From NCBI RefSeq assembly GCF_014764405.1, contig NZ_CP061725.1, positions 4,092,001 to 4,156,000 on the forward strand: a stretch of 64,000 nt of DNA, written 5' to 3'. The notes beneath the pieces are model-generated. The model worked only from the letters and a program-made list of their open reading frames with translations. It had not been told where the DNA came from and did not search any database. Within the stretch, counting starts at the first letter, position 1; every line of letters starts with the position of its first letter. Both the position numbers and the translations under genes were made by a program. This document shows positions 1-8,248 of the stretch, piece after piece. Origin of the DNA: Micromonospora craniellae (GTDB taxonomy: Bacteria; Actinomycetota; Actinomycetes; Mycobacteriales; Micromonosporaceae).

Positions 1-2
1 TC

Positions 3-587
3 GAGGGGTACGTGCGTGGCTTCCGTCGCCGGCGCTCCGACGTCACCGCCACGGTGCTGCGCTTCGCCCCGTTCATCGGCTCGACGGCCGACACCACGCT
101 GACCCGGTACTTCTCCCAGCCGGTGGTGCCGACCATCTTCGGCCGGGACGCCCGGTTGCAGTTCCTGCACTTCGACGACGCGTTGGAGGTGGTGCACCGG
201 TCGGTCGTCGAGGACCATCCGGGCACCTACAACGTCGCCGGTCCCGGTGTGCTCGCGCTGTCCCAGGCGATCCGGCGGGCCGGCCGGATCGCGGTGCCGG
301 TCCTGGAACCGGGCGTCGCCGGTGCCATCGCGCTGGCCCGGACCATGGGCTTCGGGCGGTACGGGCTGGACCAGGTCGACCTCTTCGTGCACGGCCGGGT
401 GGTGGACATCTCCCGCCTGGAGCGCGAGTACGGGTTCACCCCCCGCTCGACCGCCGCCGCCTTCGACGACTTCATCCACGCCCACCACGGCCGGGCCGTG
501 GTGACCCGGAAGCAGCTGGCCGCCGCCGAGCAGATGGTGCTCGACAGCATCCGCCAGGCGCGAGCCGCCGTACGGGAGCGGTCGTGA
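3..587 (+). CDS. SDR/NAD-dependent epimerase-type oxidoreductase, C-terminal part
   Basis: The reading frame is already open at the left edge, so the start and the N-terminal Rossmann fold lie outside the window; 194 codons are visible. The stretch around YNVAGPGVLALSQAI is typical of the C-terminal substrate-binding half of extended or atypical short-chain dehydrogenases acting on nucleotide-sugar or other small substrates. The preceding FLHFDDALEVVH segment (a D-D-A pattern before a helix) fits the same family. The catalytic YxxxK motif and the GxxGxxG nucleotide loop cannot be checked here. The stop overlaps the GTG start of the acyltransferase gene by four bases, so the two are very likely co-translated. 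The substrate is unknown. Confidence 0.75.
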   Translation, partial: EGYVRGFRRRRSDVTATVLRFAPFIGSTADTTLTRYFSQPVVPTIFGRDARLQFLHFDDALEVVHRSVVEDHPGTYNVAGPGVLALSQAIRRAGRIAVPVLEPGVAGAIALARTMGFGRYGLDQVDLFVHGRVVDISRLEREYGFTPRSTAAAFDDFIHAHHGRAVVTRKQLAAAEQMVLDSIRQARAAVRERS

Positions 588-1564
588 CGGGGCCGGAGGA
601 ACAGCGCGACGAGGCGTACCTGGACGACCGGTACGCCGTACCGCCACCGGTGTCGGCGGACCTCGACCCCGTCCGGCGCAACGGTCACCGTCCCGCCGAG
701 GCAGCGGTGCCGGAGTGGGCCGGTGACGTCTGGGACCGGCGGGTCGCCGGTGGACTCGCGTTCCTGCGCCGGCGGCTGGCCGGCGACTACGAGGTGGACG
801 AGTTCGGCTTCGATCCGGAGCTGACCGAGGCGGTCTTCCATCCGCTGCTGCGTCGCCTCTACCGCGACTGGTTCCGCACCGAGGTCACCGGGCTTGCGAA
901 CGTACCCGCCGACGGGGCGGGACTGGTGGTCGGCAACCACTCCGGCACCGTGGCGCTGGACGCGCTGATCCTCGCCACGGCGCTGCACCACGAGCACCCG
1001 GCGCGCCGGTATCTGCGGCTGCTCGGCGCCGACCTCGTCTTCCGGATGCCGGTGGTCTCCGAGATCGCCCGCAAGACCGGGGGCACGGTGGCCTGCAACC
1101 CGGACGCCGAACGGCTGCTGAGCGGCGGTGAGCTGGTGGGTGTCTTCCCGGAGGGCTTCAAGGGCATCGGCAAACTGTACGCGGACCGCTACAAGCTGCA
1201 ACGTTTCGGCCGGGGTGGCTTCGTGTCGGCGGCCCTGCGCACCGGCACCCCGATCATCCCGGTCGCGATCGTCGGCGGCGAGGAGATCTATCCGATGCTC
1301 GCCGACGTCAAGCCCCTCGCCCGACTGCTCAAGCTTCCGTATTTCCCCGTGACGCCGACGTTCCCGTGGCTTGGGCCGCTGGGCATGGTGCCGCTGCCGA
1401 GCAAGTGGTTGATCGAGTTCTGTCCGCCGATCCCAACCGCCCACCTGGTCGACTCGGCGGACGACCCGCTGGTCGTGTTCAACCTCGCCGACCAGGTCCG
1501 GGAGACCATCCAGCAGACCGTGCACCAACTGCTCGAACGCCGCCCGGACCCGTTCGGTCCCTAG
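584..1564 (+). CDS. lysophospholipid/glycerol acyltransferase (PlsC family)
   Basis: This 326-residue protein carries the acyltransferase block NHS...D at residues 118-126 and the FPEG block at 188-191, the two best-conserved motifs of PlsC-type enzymes that move an acyl group onto lysophosphatidate or related acceptors. The roughly 95 residues before the domain are not recognisable and are rich in charged residues. No clear membrane helix is evident, so peripheral membrane association is inferred. The start is GTG at 584, which overlaps the upstream SDR stop (GTGA). The stop at 1564 runs four bases into the 3' end of a decayed gene on the other strand. The SDR plus acyltransferase pairing suggests membrane lipid or glycolipid metabolism, but the exact substrate is not known. 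Confidence 0.85.
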   Translation: MTGPEEQRDEAYLDDRYAVPPPVSADLDPVRRNGHRPAEAAVPEWAGDVWDRRVAGGLAFLRRRLAGDYEVDEFGFDPELTEAVFHPLLRRLYRDWFRTEVTGLANVPADGAGLVVGNHSGTVALDALILATALHHEHPARRYLRLLGADLVFRMPVVSEIARKTGGTVACNPDAERLLSGGELVGVFPEGFKGIGKLYADRYKLQRFGRGGFVSAALRTGTPIIPVAIVGGEEIYPMLADVKPLARLLKLPYFPVTPTFPWLGPLGMVPLPSKWLIEFCPPIPTAHLVDSADDPLVVFNLADQVRETIQQTVHQLLERRPDPFGP

Positions 1565-2155
1565 CCGGCACCGGCCCGGGGCATCGACCCGGTGTACGGT
1601 TCGGCGCTGCGTCGGCCGCGTCCGGAGGTGGCGTCGGCCGTGCGGCGGCGGCGCTGCAACGCCACCCCGGCGGTGACCGCTCCGGCCACCAGCCCCGCCG
1701 TGGCGGTGGACGGGAGAGCGATCTTGACTGCCCGCCGGCCGGTGCGGAAGTCGCGCACCTCCCACCCCGCGCTGCCGTGCCTGACGCAACGGCGTGCTGT
1801 CCGGGTTGACCGCCACCGCGCGGGCCACCAGCGACAGCATCGGCAGGTCGTTGACGGAGTCGCTGTAGGCGGCGCACCGGCTCAGTTCGAGGCCCTCCAC
1901 CATGGCGAGCTGGGTGACCGCCTCGGCTTTGAGCGGGCCGTGCATCAGGTCGCCGACCAGCCGGCCGGTGTACGCGCCGTCGAAGATCTCCTCGGCGAGC
2001 CGTTCGACGTCCTGGACGCGCCACCCCTCGACGAAGGCGAGCGCGGCCTGTTTGGCCTGGGACATGTCCCCGGCGTGCTCGCGGGCGAGGAGCCGGAACC
2101 GCAACTGCTGCCAGGCGAACCGGGCCAGGTCGCCGGTGGTGAAGCTCCCCCTCAT
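1561..2155 (-). pseudogene. decayed HAD-IB family phosphatase (SerB-like)
   Basis: Two adjacent frames together spell pieces of the actinobacterial HAD-IB hydrolase: FTTGDLARFAWQQLRFRLL, the magnesium-binding loop YSDSVNDLPML, AVAVNPD, then in the next frame WEVRDFRTGRRAVKI and a C-terminal hydrophobic helix. Three lesions are visible. The nucleophile motif DxDxT and about 20 further N-terminal residues are missing. The middle is joined directly from AEEIFD to GAYTGRL, losing the domain between (motif II region). An extra C in the run CCCC at 1765-1768 (plus strand) shifts the frame. The protein could not be catalytic. Neither small deletions nor an extra base alone would explain all three, so true decay is more likely than a sequencing error, although the one-base shift could be either. 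Confidence 0.8.
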
Positions 2156-2244
2156 GTCGCTCGCCCTGCCCTGCGGCCTCAGCGAGGGTATCCGGAGCAG
2201 CGGTACCCGCCACCGGACGCGGGGACGGCGTGCGGGGCCCTGGG

Positions 2245-3102
2245 TCAGGCGCAGGCGCCGGGGGTGGGGCCGAGGTCGTCGCTGGCGGTGCCGGCCGATC
2301 GGCCGCAGGCGATGGCGGCGCGCAGCGCCTCGGTACGCTCGGCGACCAGGTCCAACAGCACCAGCGACCGGGCGGTCCGCTCCTGGTCGGCGCGGGAGCC
2401 CCGCTCGGTCAGCGCGTCGAGTGTGCGGCGCTGTCCGGTGAGGAACGCCTCGACCGTGTTCAGCGCCGCCGGGTCGGCGTGCCGCACGGCTGCGCCGGTG
2501 AGCAGGCTGACGCCCTGGCGGGTGGCCACGTCCATGTCGTCCAGCACCCCGCGGTAGCCGGGCCGGTCGCCGCGCAGCGAGGACGCCTCGGCCATCCGGG
2601 TCCGGGCGAAGTCGAGGAAGAGCTGGCCACGGCTGATCTCGGAGCTGGCGAGCGCCAACTGGGCACGCTCGGTGCTGCGCTTCATGCCGTACAGCGCGTC
2701 ACCGGGTACCGCGTTCTCGCTGGCGGCCGAGATGCCGGAGACGGCGATGGCACCGGCCGCGATGCCGACCAGGATCGCGCCCCGGGCGCGGGCCCGGCGG
2801 GCGGTGACGGCCGGTAGCAACGAGCCACGGCCGGTGGCGGCCCTCTCGGCCGGGCCGGCGACGGTCGTCCCGATGCCCTCCCGGTCGGCGGTGGCCAGCA
2901 GCATCGCCCGCAGGCCGGTCCGGAACTCCGGGTCGACCTCGGCGTTCGGCGGGTTGGCGCCGAGTTGCCGGCTGAGCGCGACGAGCGGCGCGAGCTGATC
3001 GTCGGCGCGGGACCGGACGTGATGACGTAGGCCACCGTTGGCTTCGTCGAGAAGCTGCGCGAAGCGCTCGGTGCGCCGACGGGAGAAGAGGGCGTTGTCC
3101 AC
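2245..3102 (-). CDS. rsbN: DUF5667 membrane protein, probable anti-sigma factor for BldN (RsbN type)
   Basis: A 285-residue protein with a GTG start at 3102 preceded by a strong GAGGAGG site seven bases away; upstream in-frame codons lack such a site. Residues 1-107 are charged and likely cytoplasmic, residues about 108-126 form one hydrophobic membrane segment, and the following AVPGDALYGMKR block is the hallmark of DUF5667 proteins. The remainder is helical and extracytoplasmic. It lies directly downstream of bldN on the same strand (206 bp apart). In Streptomyces the gene next to bldN encodes RsbN, the membrane anti-sigma factor that holds BldN inactive; the same role is inferred here from position and topology. 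The symbol is by synteny only. Confidence 0.75.
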   Translation of the reverse strand: MDNALFSRRRTERFAQLLDEANGGLRHHVRSRADDQLAPLVALSRQLGANPPNAEVDPEFRTGLRAMLLATADREGIGTTVAGPAERAATGRGSLLPAVTARRARARGAILVGIAAGAIAVSGISAASENAVPGDALYGMKRSTERAQLALASSEISRGQLFLDFARTRMAEASSLRGDRPGYRGVLDDMDVATRQGVSLLTGAAVRHADPAALNTVEAFLTGQRRTLDALTERGSRADQERTARSLVLLDLVAERTEALRAAIACGRSAGTASDDLGPTPGACA

Positions 3103-3308
3103 CGCGGCACCTCCTCTCGCTGGTCGCGGCCGGTCGGCCGCGTTCACCACCAGCGACCGACCACCCAGCGGAGACGGCAGCCGTCGTCGGCACCGCCGCC
3201 GGTCCACCTCGGAGATTCCCGGCTGGTCATCGGTCGCATCCGGAGAAACGCGCCGTGCCGGGGCCGGGTTACGGGCCGGGCGGCGGCGAAATCACGCAAC
3301 GTGATCGC

Positions 3309-4253
3309 TTACGGCTGGAAACCGTCCGGGAGCAGCCGGGCCAGCGCCCGCACCGCGCGGTACTGCAACGCCTTGATCGCGCCCTCGTTCTTGCCCATCG
3401 CCCGTGCGGTCTCCGCCACCGAGAAACCCTGCAGGAACCGCAACACGATGCACTCCTGCTGCTCGGGGTTGAGCCGCTTGACCGCCGTCAGCAGGGCGAC
3501 GTTCGTGATGTGCTCCACCACCGCCGCCTCCGGGCTGCCCTCGGGGCCGCGATCCTCGCGGTCGGCGTCGAGCACGTCGCCGGTGGTGACCTCCAGCCGG
3601 TACCGGCCGGACTTGAAGTGGTCGGCGACCAGGTTGCGGGCGATCGTCACCAACCAGGCGCCGAGGTCACGCCCCTGCCAGGTGAAGCTGCCGATCCGTT
3701 TGAGGGCCCGCAGGAACGTGTCCGAGGTGAGGTCCTCGGCGAGTTGCCGGTTGCCGACCCGGAAGTAGACGAAGCGGAAGACGGTGTCCACGTAGCGGTC
3801 GTAGATCAGCCCGAACGCCTCGGCCTCGCCGGCCTGGGCGCGCTCGACCAGGGCCCAGACCTCGGTGGCCGGGTCGGAGGGATCGGGCCGGCTCGGGAAC
3901 CCGGTGGCGGTGCCGGCCGAGGAGACCGCCGGCAGGACCGCCGTCTCCGAGGTGGACAGCTCGGTCACCGGGGCGTCCCCGCTGCGGCGGGCCTGGGCCG
4001 GCATGGCCGGTCGGCTCGGTGAGGCGACCTGGCCGCCGGAGGGTTTCGCGTTGCCGCCGGGTGCCGGTGGTCGGTGCGGCGGTTCATTCTGATGTGGTCT
4101 GCTGCCCAACCGTCTCGCGGCGCTTTCGCCCCGCGCGGGAAGGTTGCCCGTGGTGTCCTGCTGGCCGTGAGCGTTGCCGCGCTCGTTGACCGGCGTACGT
4201 GCCAGTGGGCCGGGCAGTCCGACCGGGCGGGGTACGAAGCCGAAGGCGGTCAT
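3309..4253 (-). CDS. bldN: ECF RNA polymerase sigma factor BldN
   Basis: 314 residues with a sigma-70 region 2 at about 148-215 (YDRYVDTVFRFVYFRV, LTSDTFLRAL) and a region 4 helix-turn-helix at about 253-305 (LNPEQQECIVLRFLQGFSVAETA). The first 130 residues are a poorly ordered, Pro/Gly-rich extension. Such an extension is the mark of BldN, which in Streptomyces is made with an N-terminal pro-sequence and controls aerial hyphae and chaplin genes. The ATG at 4253 is chosen because GGAGG lies seven bases upstream; longer in-frame starts lack one. The stop is TAA. The neighbour downstream is the DUF5667 anti-sigma candidate. A BldD-box-like sequence lies about 240 bp upstream, matching the known BldD control of bldN in Streptomyces. 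Confidence 0.92.
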   Translation of the reverse strand: MTAFGFVPRPVGLPGPLARTPVNERGNAHGQQDTTGNLPARGESAARRLGSRPHQNEPPHRPPAPGGNAKPSGGQVASPSRPAMPAQARRSGDAPVTELSTSETAVLPAVSSAGTATGFPSRPDPSDPATEVWALVERAQAGEAEAFGLIYDRYVDTVFRFVYFRVGNRQLAEDLTSDTFLRALKRIGSFTWQGRDLGAWLVTIARNLVADHFKSGRYRLEVTTGDVLDADREDRGPEGSPEAAVVEHITNVALLTAVKRLNPEQQECIVLRFLQGFSVAETARAMGKNEGAIKALQYRAVRALARLLPDGFQP

Positions 4254-4876
4254 CGGGCCACCTCCGTAGCACCGGCCGTCACGCCGACGGTGCCCGGTCG
4301 ATCGATCGGGCCTCCGGCGGGCAGGGCGGCTCCGGGGTGTGCCGACGGGCGGCAGTTCCCCTTGAGGTGCTGGTCCAACGCGCTCACGGGCACGGGGGCC
4401 TCCTCGGGCTGAGGGGTGTCGACTCACGGCAAAATGGGGTGAGCCGACCCGAGTGATGATAGGGCCAACGTCACCCGCGCGTGGCAAGTCCGTTACACAG
4501 AGCCAAAGTATTTCTCGGCGGGTCGCACACCTGGCGGACCGGTTGTCCGTCGGGGGTTGTTGACAACTGGCCGGCAGGCTGTTCCGGAATGTATCCCCAG
4601 GTCAGAGTCGTGGTGAGACAGTGCGGGCGAGGGCCTGTCCGGCTCCGAACAGACCTTGCACAGTCGGCTGCGGCGGCGACGCGCCGGGGCTGTCGCACAC
4701 CGACCGTGACCCCGCCGGAGTTCCGTGCACGGGACCGTGCCGGGATCGATCGCCGGGGTCGATGCGACGGTGCCCTCGATCGATTGGCGAGGTCGATGCC
4801 TCGCTGCCGTCAGACCGGCGTCGGTCAATCGACCGCACTGCCGACCGCCCGCGGGCGGCCGACGGCACCGATCGCC
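4254..4876. other. long leader/intergenic region between bldN and the acyl-CoA ligase remnant
   Basis: Six hundred bases without a supportable gene. The left part is the bldN leader, with CCCGGTCGATCGATCGGG, a near-palindrome, around 4285-4310. The centre (about 4440-4560) is the least GC-rich part and probably holds the bldN promoter and its BldD-like box. The right part contains two imperfect 34-bp direct copies (4745-4778 and 4779-4812, about three quarters identical) rich in CGATCGAT. The last 250 bases may be unrecognisable debris of the decayed ligase gene that follows. Confidence 0.5.
4492..4506. promoter_or_regulatory. BldD-box-like operator upstream of bldN
   Basis: GTTACACAGAGCCAA matches the BldD palindrome NTNACNC(A/T)GNGTNAN at all conserved positions but one. 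In Streptomyces coelicolor BldD directly represses bldN. The site is roughly 240 bp upstream of the bldN start, in the region expected for its promoter. A single short match is weak evidence alone; the target gene is what makes it credible. Confidence 0.45.
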
Positions 4877-5215
4877 CGGCACCGGGCCACCGTGCTGGTC
4901 GGCGTGCCGTCGATGGTGCAGTCCTGGTCACGGGCGGTCGAGTCGGTGCTCTCGGCCCATCCGGCGGTGGCGGAGTCGGCGGTAGTGGGGGTGCCGCACC
5001 CCCGGACCGGGGAGACTGTCCGGGCGTACGTGGTGCCGGTGGCGGGGTATCGGGCGACCGGTGCCGAGCTGATTGCGCACTGCGCGCGTAATCTGGCCAG
5101 ATTCAAGTGCCCCACCGACGTCGAGTTCGTCGACCTGCTGCCGCGCTCGTTGATCGGGAAGGTGCGCAAGACCCTGCTCCGACCTACCGGCACGACGGAG
5201 GAGACCGATGCGTGA
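4877..5215 (+). pseudogene. remnant of an AMP-forming acyl-CoA synthetase
   Basis: The C-terminal domain of an adenylate-forming ligase is well preserved: VESVLSAHPAVAESAVVGVP, RAYVVPV, LARFKCPTDVEFVD and the lysine-bearing end LIGKVRKTLLR. Directly before it in the same frame is RHRATVLVGVPSM, a segment that in intact ligases lies about 200 residues earlier. The two are fused at W-S/R-A-V-E, so the AMP-binding core (YTSGTTG, YGxTE, D-hinge) has been cut out in frame, and nothing recognisable precedes 4877. No start codon with a ribosome site is evident. The stop still overlaps the start of the glutaredoxin-like gene by eight bases, as expected from an ancestral operon. Without the core it cannot activate fatty acids. 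Confidence 0.8.
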
Positions 5216-5459
5216 GCCCCGCCTGACCCTGATCACCCGACCCGGCTGCCACCTCTGCGAGGACGCCAAGGCGGCCCTCGACCGGGTCGTCGCGGTCACC
5301 GGCGACCGGTGGGTCGAGCAGGACGTGAGCGGCGATGTCGAGATGGAACGGGAGTACGGCGACCGGCTGCCGGTGGTGCTGCTCGACGGCAAGGAGCACG
5401 GCTACTGGCGGGTCGAGGAGCAGCGGCTGCTGAAGGATCTGACCACTCCGCAGCTCTGA
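5208..5459 (+). CDS. glutaredoxin-like protein (DUF836 type)
   Basis: An 83-residue thioredoxin-fold protein with the redox motif CHLC at residues 14-17 after TLITRPG, a cis-proline-type LPVVLLDGKEHGYW near residue 60 and the usual family length of 80-90. It starts at ATG 5208 inside the last codons of the ligase remnant. It probably acts as a small cytoplasmic thiol oxidoreductase; the partner is unknown. It is the only intact gene between two decayed ones, and it lies upstream of the redox sensor rex, as in related actinomycetes. Confidence 0.88.
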   Translation: MREPRLTLITRPGCHLCEDAKAALDRVVAVTGDRWVEQDVSGDVEMEREYGDRLPVVLLDGKEHGYWRVEEQRLLKDLTTPQL

Positions 5460-5460
5460 T

Positions 5461-5752
5461 ACCGCCGGCGGCTGGCGGGACCAGGTCGGCGGTGACCGAA
5501 AGGCCGAGTCGCTGGCCCGCCACCTGGCCGAGATCGGCGTGGACGGGCCGGTCGGTGGTGTTGATCGGCGACTCGATCGACGACGTCGACGCGGCACACG
5601 CCGTCGGTGGGCGTGCCGTCCGCTACGGCGACGGTTTCACCGACCGGTCCCGGCTGGACGCCTCCGGCCACCCGGTCGCCGGCACCCTGGTGGAGGCCGT
5701 GACGCTCGCCACCGCGCTGGCCGGCGTCTCTATGGTGGAATCGCCCAACTGA
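5461..5752 (+). pseudogene. 3' remnant of a HAD family phosphatase
   Basis: Immediately after the glutaredoxin stop, one frame reads GWRDQVGGDRKAESLARHL...IGVDGP up to 5550; the next frame continues VVLIGDSIDDVDAAHAVGG, the magnesium-binding GDSxxD loop of HAD phosphatases, and ends at TGA 5752. Removing one G near 5551 restores a single frame. The N-terminal half with the nucleophile DxDGT and the cap domain is absent, since the preceding gene ends at 5459. This is therefore a truncated and frameshifted gene. It fits the small HAD phosphatase that commonly precedes rex in relatives (recognition from memory). Confidence 0.78.
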
Positions 5753-5947
5753 GCGTAAACGGGTGTCACGGTGCGTGGTCACGATCTCCCGATCGCCATA
5801 TCCGATCAATGATTGGCGTGTGTGATTAGTCAGAGAAGTCGGGATTGAGTAATAATCGCGCCGGTAGTCGTGGTGAAGGGGTCTCCGGTCGACCTTGCAG
5901 GACGGAGGGGCTGGTGAGGGCGCGGCGCGTGCCGACAAGATCGCGAT

Positions 5948-5976
5948 TTGTGCACGTCTTCACAAGCGCCTACTCT
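5948..5976 (+). promoter_or_regulatory. Rex operator (ROP) overlapping the rex-hem promoter
   Basis: TTGTGCACGTCTTCACAA at 5948-5965 matches the Rex consensus TTGTGAANNNNTTCACAA in 16 of its defined positions or nearly so, with perfect TTGTG and CACAA ends. A candidate -35 TTGTGC (5948-5953) and -10 TACTCT (5971-5976) are 17 bp apart, so Rex would cover the -35 and spacer. Rex, an NADH/NAD sensor, is known to repress its own operon with hemA downstream in Streptomyces. The rest of the 332-bp gap 5753-6084 holds only a relatively AT-rich stretch around 5790-5870. Confidence 0.9.
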
Positions 5977-6084
5977 GTAATTCCGACGCGCCCTGCTAGC
6001 ACAGCCGGCAATTTCGGTCGCCAGCGGGAGTCCCGAAACGACCGGCCGGTGGAGTTGGTCGAGGATCGCACCGCACGGAGTCTC

Positions 6085-6846
6085 ATGAGTCAGCACCGTC
6101 ACCCCGGTCGCGCCGGTGCCGTACCGGCGCTCCCGGACCTGCCCGAGGCAACGGTCGCCCGGCTCCCCGAGTACCTCCGTGCCCTGCACAACGTCGCCGA
6201 AACCGGTCACGAGACGATTTCCAGCGAGGGACTGGCCAACGCCGCCGGGGTGAACTCGGCGAAACTCCGCAAGGACCTGTCCCACCTCGGCTCGTACGGC
6301 ACCCGGGGCGTCGGCTACGACGTGGCGCTGCTGGTCGAGCAGATCGAGTACGTCCTCGGTCTCACCCAGCGTCGGGCGGTCGCCCTGGTCGGCGTCGGTA
6401 ACCTCGGTCACGCCCTGGCCGGTTACGACGGGTTCGCCGGTCGCGGGTTCCGGATCGTCGCCCTCTTCGACGCTGACCCCCGACGCATCGGCGAGGAGAT
6501 CAACGGGCTCGTCGTGCGGCACATCGACGAGTTGCCCGAGGTCGCGGCCGAGGAGTCCGTCGCGATCGGCGTCATCGCCACCCCGGCCGCCGCCGCCCAG
6601 CGGGTCGCCGACCAGTTGGTCGCCGTCGGCGTGACGAGCATCCTGAACTTCGCGCCATGCGTACTCGCGGTTCCGGAGGGGGTCGACGTGCGCAAGGTCG
6701 ACCTCGCCATCGAGTTGCAGATCCTGTCGTTCCACGAGCACCGCAAGGCAGCACTGACCGCGCTCCCCGCCGCCGGTGGGTCCGCCCTCACCGCCCTGCC
6801 GGGCGGTTTCGCGGTCACCGAGAGCCAGGAGGCGATCGGCACGTGA
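6085..6846 (+). CDS. rex: redox-sensing transcriptional repressor Rex
   Basis: 253 residues. An N-terminal winged helix (about 20-80, with SSEGLANAAGVNSAKLRKDL and SYGTRGVGYDV) is followed by a Rossmann domain with the NAD(H) loop VGVGNLGHAL at 102-111, D at the end of strand 2 (ALFDADP) and a C-terminal swapped helix. Rex binds ROP sites when NADH is low and lets go when NADH rises. ATG 6085 with a GGAG just upstream gives the family length; a longer in-frame opening reaches 5845 but would run over the operator. The TGA stop overlaps the GTG start of hemA. An operator upstream indicates autoregulation of the whole rex-hem operon. Confidence 0.95.
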   Translation: MSQHRHPGRAGAVPALPDLPEATVARLPEYLRALHNVAETGHETISSEGLANAAGVNSAKLRKDLSHLGSYGTRGVGYDVALLVEQIEYVLGLTQRRAVALVGVGNLGHALAGYDGFAGRGFRIVALFDADPRRIGEEINGLVVRHIDELPEVAAEESVAIGVIATPAAAAQRVADQLVAVGVTSILNFAPCVLAVPEGVDVRKVDLAIELQILSFHEHRKAALTALPAAGGSALTALPGGFAVTESQEAIGT

Positions 6847-8168
6847 AACTCATCGTCGTCGGCGCTTCCTACCGCACCGCGCCGGTCGCCACGCTGGAAC
6901 GGCTCGCGGTGCCGCCGGTCGATCTCGGCGCCACCCTGGACCGCCTGATGTCTCAGCCGTACGTCAGCGAGGCCGTCCTCGTCTCCACCTGCAACCGGGT
7001 GGAGGTCTACGCGGCTGTCTCCGGCTTCCACGGCGGCCTCGGTGACATCTGCGCCGTCCTCGCCGAGCAGGCCGGCTGCCCGCCCACCGCGCTGGCCAAC
7101 CATCTCTACGTGCACTTCGACTCCGCCGCGGTCGAGCACGTCTTCCGGGTCGCCGCCGGGCTGGACTCCATGGTCATCGGCGAGGCGCAGATCCTCGGGC
7201 AGCTCCGGGACGCCTACCACTGGGCCGGCGAGTCCGACGCCGCCGGCCGCCTGCTGCACGAGCTGATGCAGCAGGCGCTGCGGGTGGGCAAGCGGGCCCA
7301 CTCCGAGACCGGCATCGACCGGGCCGGGCAGAGCGTGGTCACCGCCGCGCTGGGGCTGGCCGCCGGTCATCTCGGCAACGACCTCGTCGGCCGTCCCGCG
7401 CTCGTGGTGGGTGCCGGGGCGATGGGCTCGCTGGGTGTGGCGACGCTGTCCCGGCTCGGTGCCGGGCCGCTGACCGTGACCAACCGCAGCACCGACCGGG
7501 CCGTCCGGCTGGCCGAGTCGTACGGTGCCGCCGCGCGGGCGATGGCCGAGCTGGCCGACACGCTGTCCACGGTGGACATCGTAGTGGCCGCCACCGCGTC
7601 CACCGAGCCGGTCCTCACCCGTGCCGTCGTCGCCGACGCGGTGGCCGCACGCGAGCCGGGGCGGGGCCCGTTGGTCCTGCTGGACCTGGCCGTACCCCGC
7701 GATGTCGGGCCCGGCGTGGCCGAGCTGCCCGGCGTCGAGGTGATCGACATCGACCGGATGGCGGCGCTGCTCGCCGAAGGACCAGTCGCCGCCGACGCCG
7801 CGGCTGTCGAACGGATCGTGGCCGGCGAGGTCGAGTCCTTCCTCACCTGGCTGCGCGGCGCCGACGTGGCGCCGACCGTGGCCGCCCTGCGCGGCCGGGC
7901 AGACGACGTGGTCACCGCCGAGCTGCGCCGGCTCGCGCAGCGCCGCCCCGACCTCACCGACGACCAGCGCGCCGAGGTGGCCCGCACCGTGCACCGGGTG
8001 GTCCAGCGACTGCTGCACCAGCCGACCGTGCGGGTCCGCCAGCTCGCCGCCGAACCCGGCGGCGACCAGTACGCCGCCCTGCTGCGCGAGCTGTTCGACC
8101 TCCAGGTCCCGCAGACCTCGCCGGTGGACACCGTCCCCGACATCACCCCACCCGGAGGTGAGCAATGA
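6843..8168 (+). CDS. hemA: glutamyl-tRNA reductase
   Basis: 441 residues; it makes glutamate-1-semialdehyde from Glu-tRNA and NADPH, the committed step of C5-pathway tetrapyrrole synthesis. Visible signatures are SYRTAPVATLE at the N-terminus, STCNRVEVYA with the catalytic cysteine at position 50, GLDSMVIGEAQILGQ at 106-120 and the NADPH loop VVGAGAMGSLG at about 188-198, followed by the dimerisation helices. The GTG start at 6843 overlaps the rex stop. Its own stop overlaps an ATG in the first of two 80-bp tandem units that separate it from hemC. Under Rex control, heme synthesis would be tied to redox state. Confidence 0.96.
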   Translation: MKLIVVGASYRTAPVATLERLAVPPVDLGATLDRLMSQPYVSEAVLVSTCNRVEVYAAVSGFHGGLGDICAVLAEQAGCPPTALANHLYVHFDSAAVEHVFRVAAGLDSMVIGEAQILGQLRDAYHWAGESDAAGRLLHELMQQALRVGKRAHSETGIDRAGQSVVTAALGLAAGHLGNDLVGRPALVVGAGAMGSLGVATLSRLGAGPLTVTNRSTDRAVRLAESYGAAARAMAELADTLSTVDIVVAATASTEPVLTRAVVADAVAAREPGRGPLVLLDLAVPRDVGPGVAELPGVEVIDIDRMAALLAEGPVAADAAAVERIVAGEVESFLTWLRGADVAPTVAALRGRADDVVTAELRRLAQRRPDLTDDQRAEVARTVHRVVQRLLHQPTVRVRQLAAEPGGDQYAALLRELFDLQVPQTSPVDTVPDITPPGGEQ

Positions 8169-8248
8169 GCGAGCGGCAGCGAGCGAATCGTCTGCTCGGT
8201 GCGAAGGTGCCTCATGGCGGCACGCAGCGGAGCGGAGGGCCGGCATGA
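8165..8248 (+). CDS. 27-residue mini-ORF in repeat unit 1
   Basis: ATG at 8165 overlaps the hemA stop (ATGA) and is preceded by GGAGG six bases upstream. The frame reads MSERQRANRLLGAK then VPHGGTQRSGGPA and stops at TGA 8246-8248, which overlaps the ATG of unit 2. Translation is plausible from its ribosome site and coupling, but the peptide has no recognised function and may only carry ribosomes across the insert. Confidence 0.45.
   Translation: MSERQRANRLLGAKVPHGGTQRSGGPA

Noticed and set aside
227..2155. Long open frames on the strand opposite to the SDR and acyltransferase genes
   Set aside because: GC-rich codon bias keeps antisense frames open; only the last part (1770-2155) matches a protein family.
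4745..4812. Two 34-bp imperfect direct repeats near the ligase remnant
   Set aside because: Only about three quarters identical in a CGATCG-rich stretch; too weak to call an element or operator.
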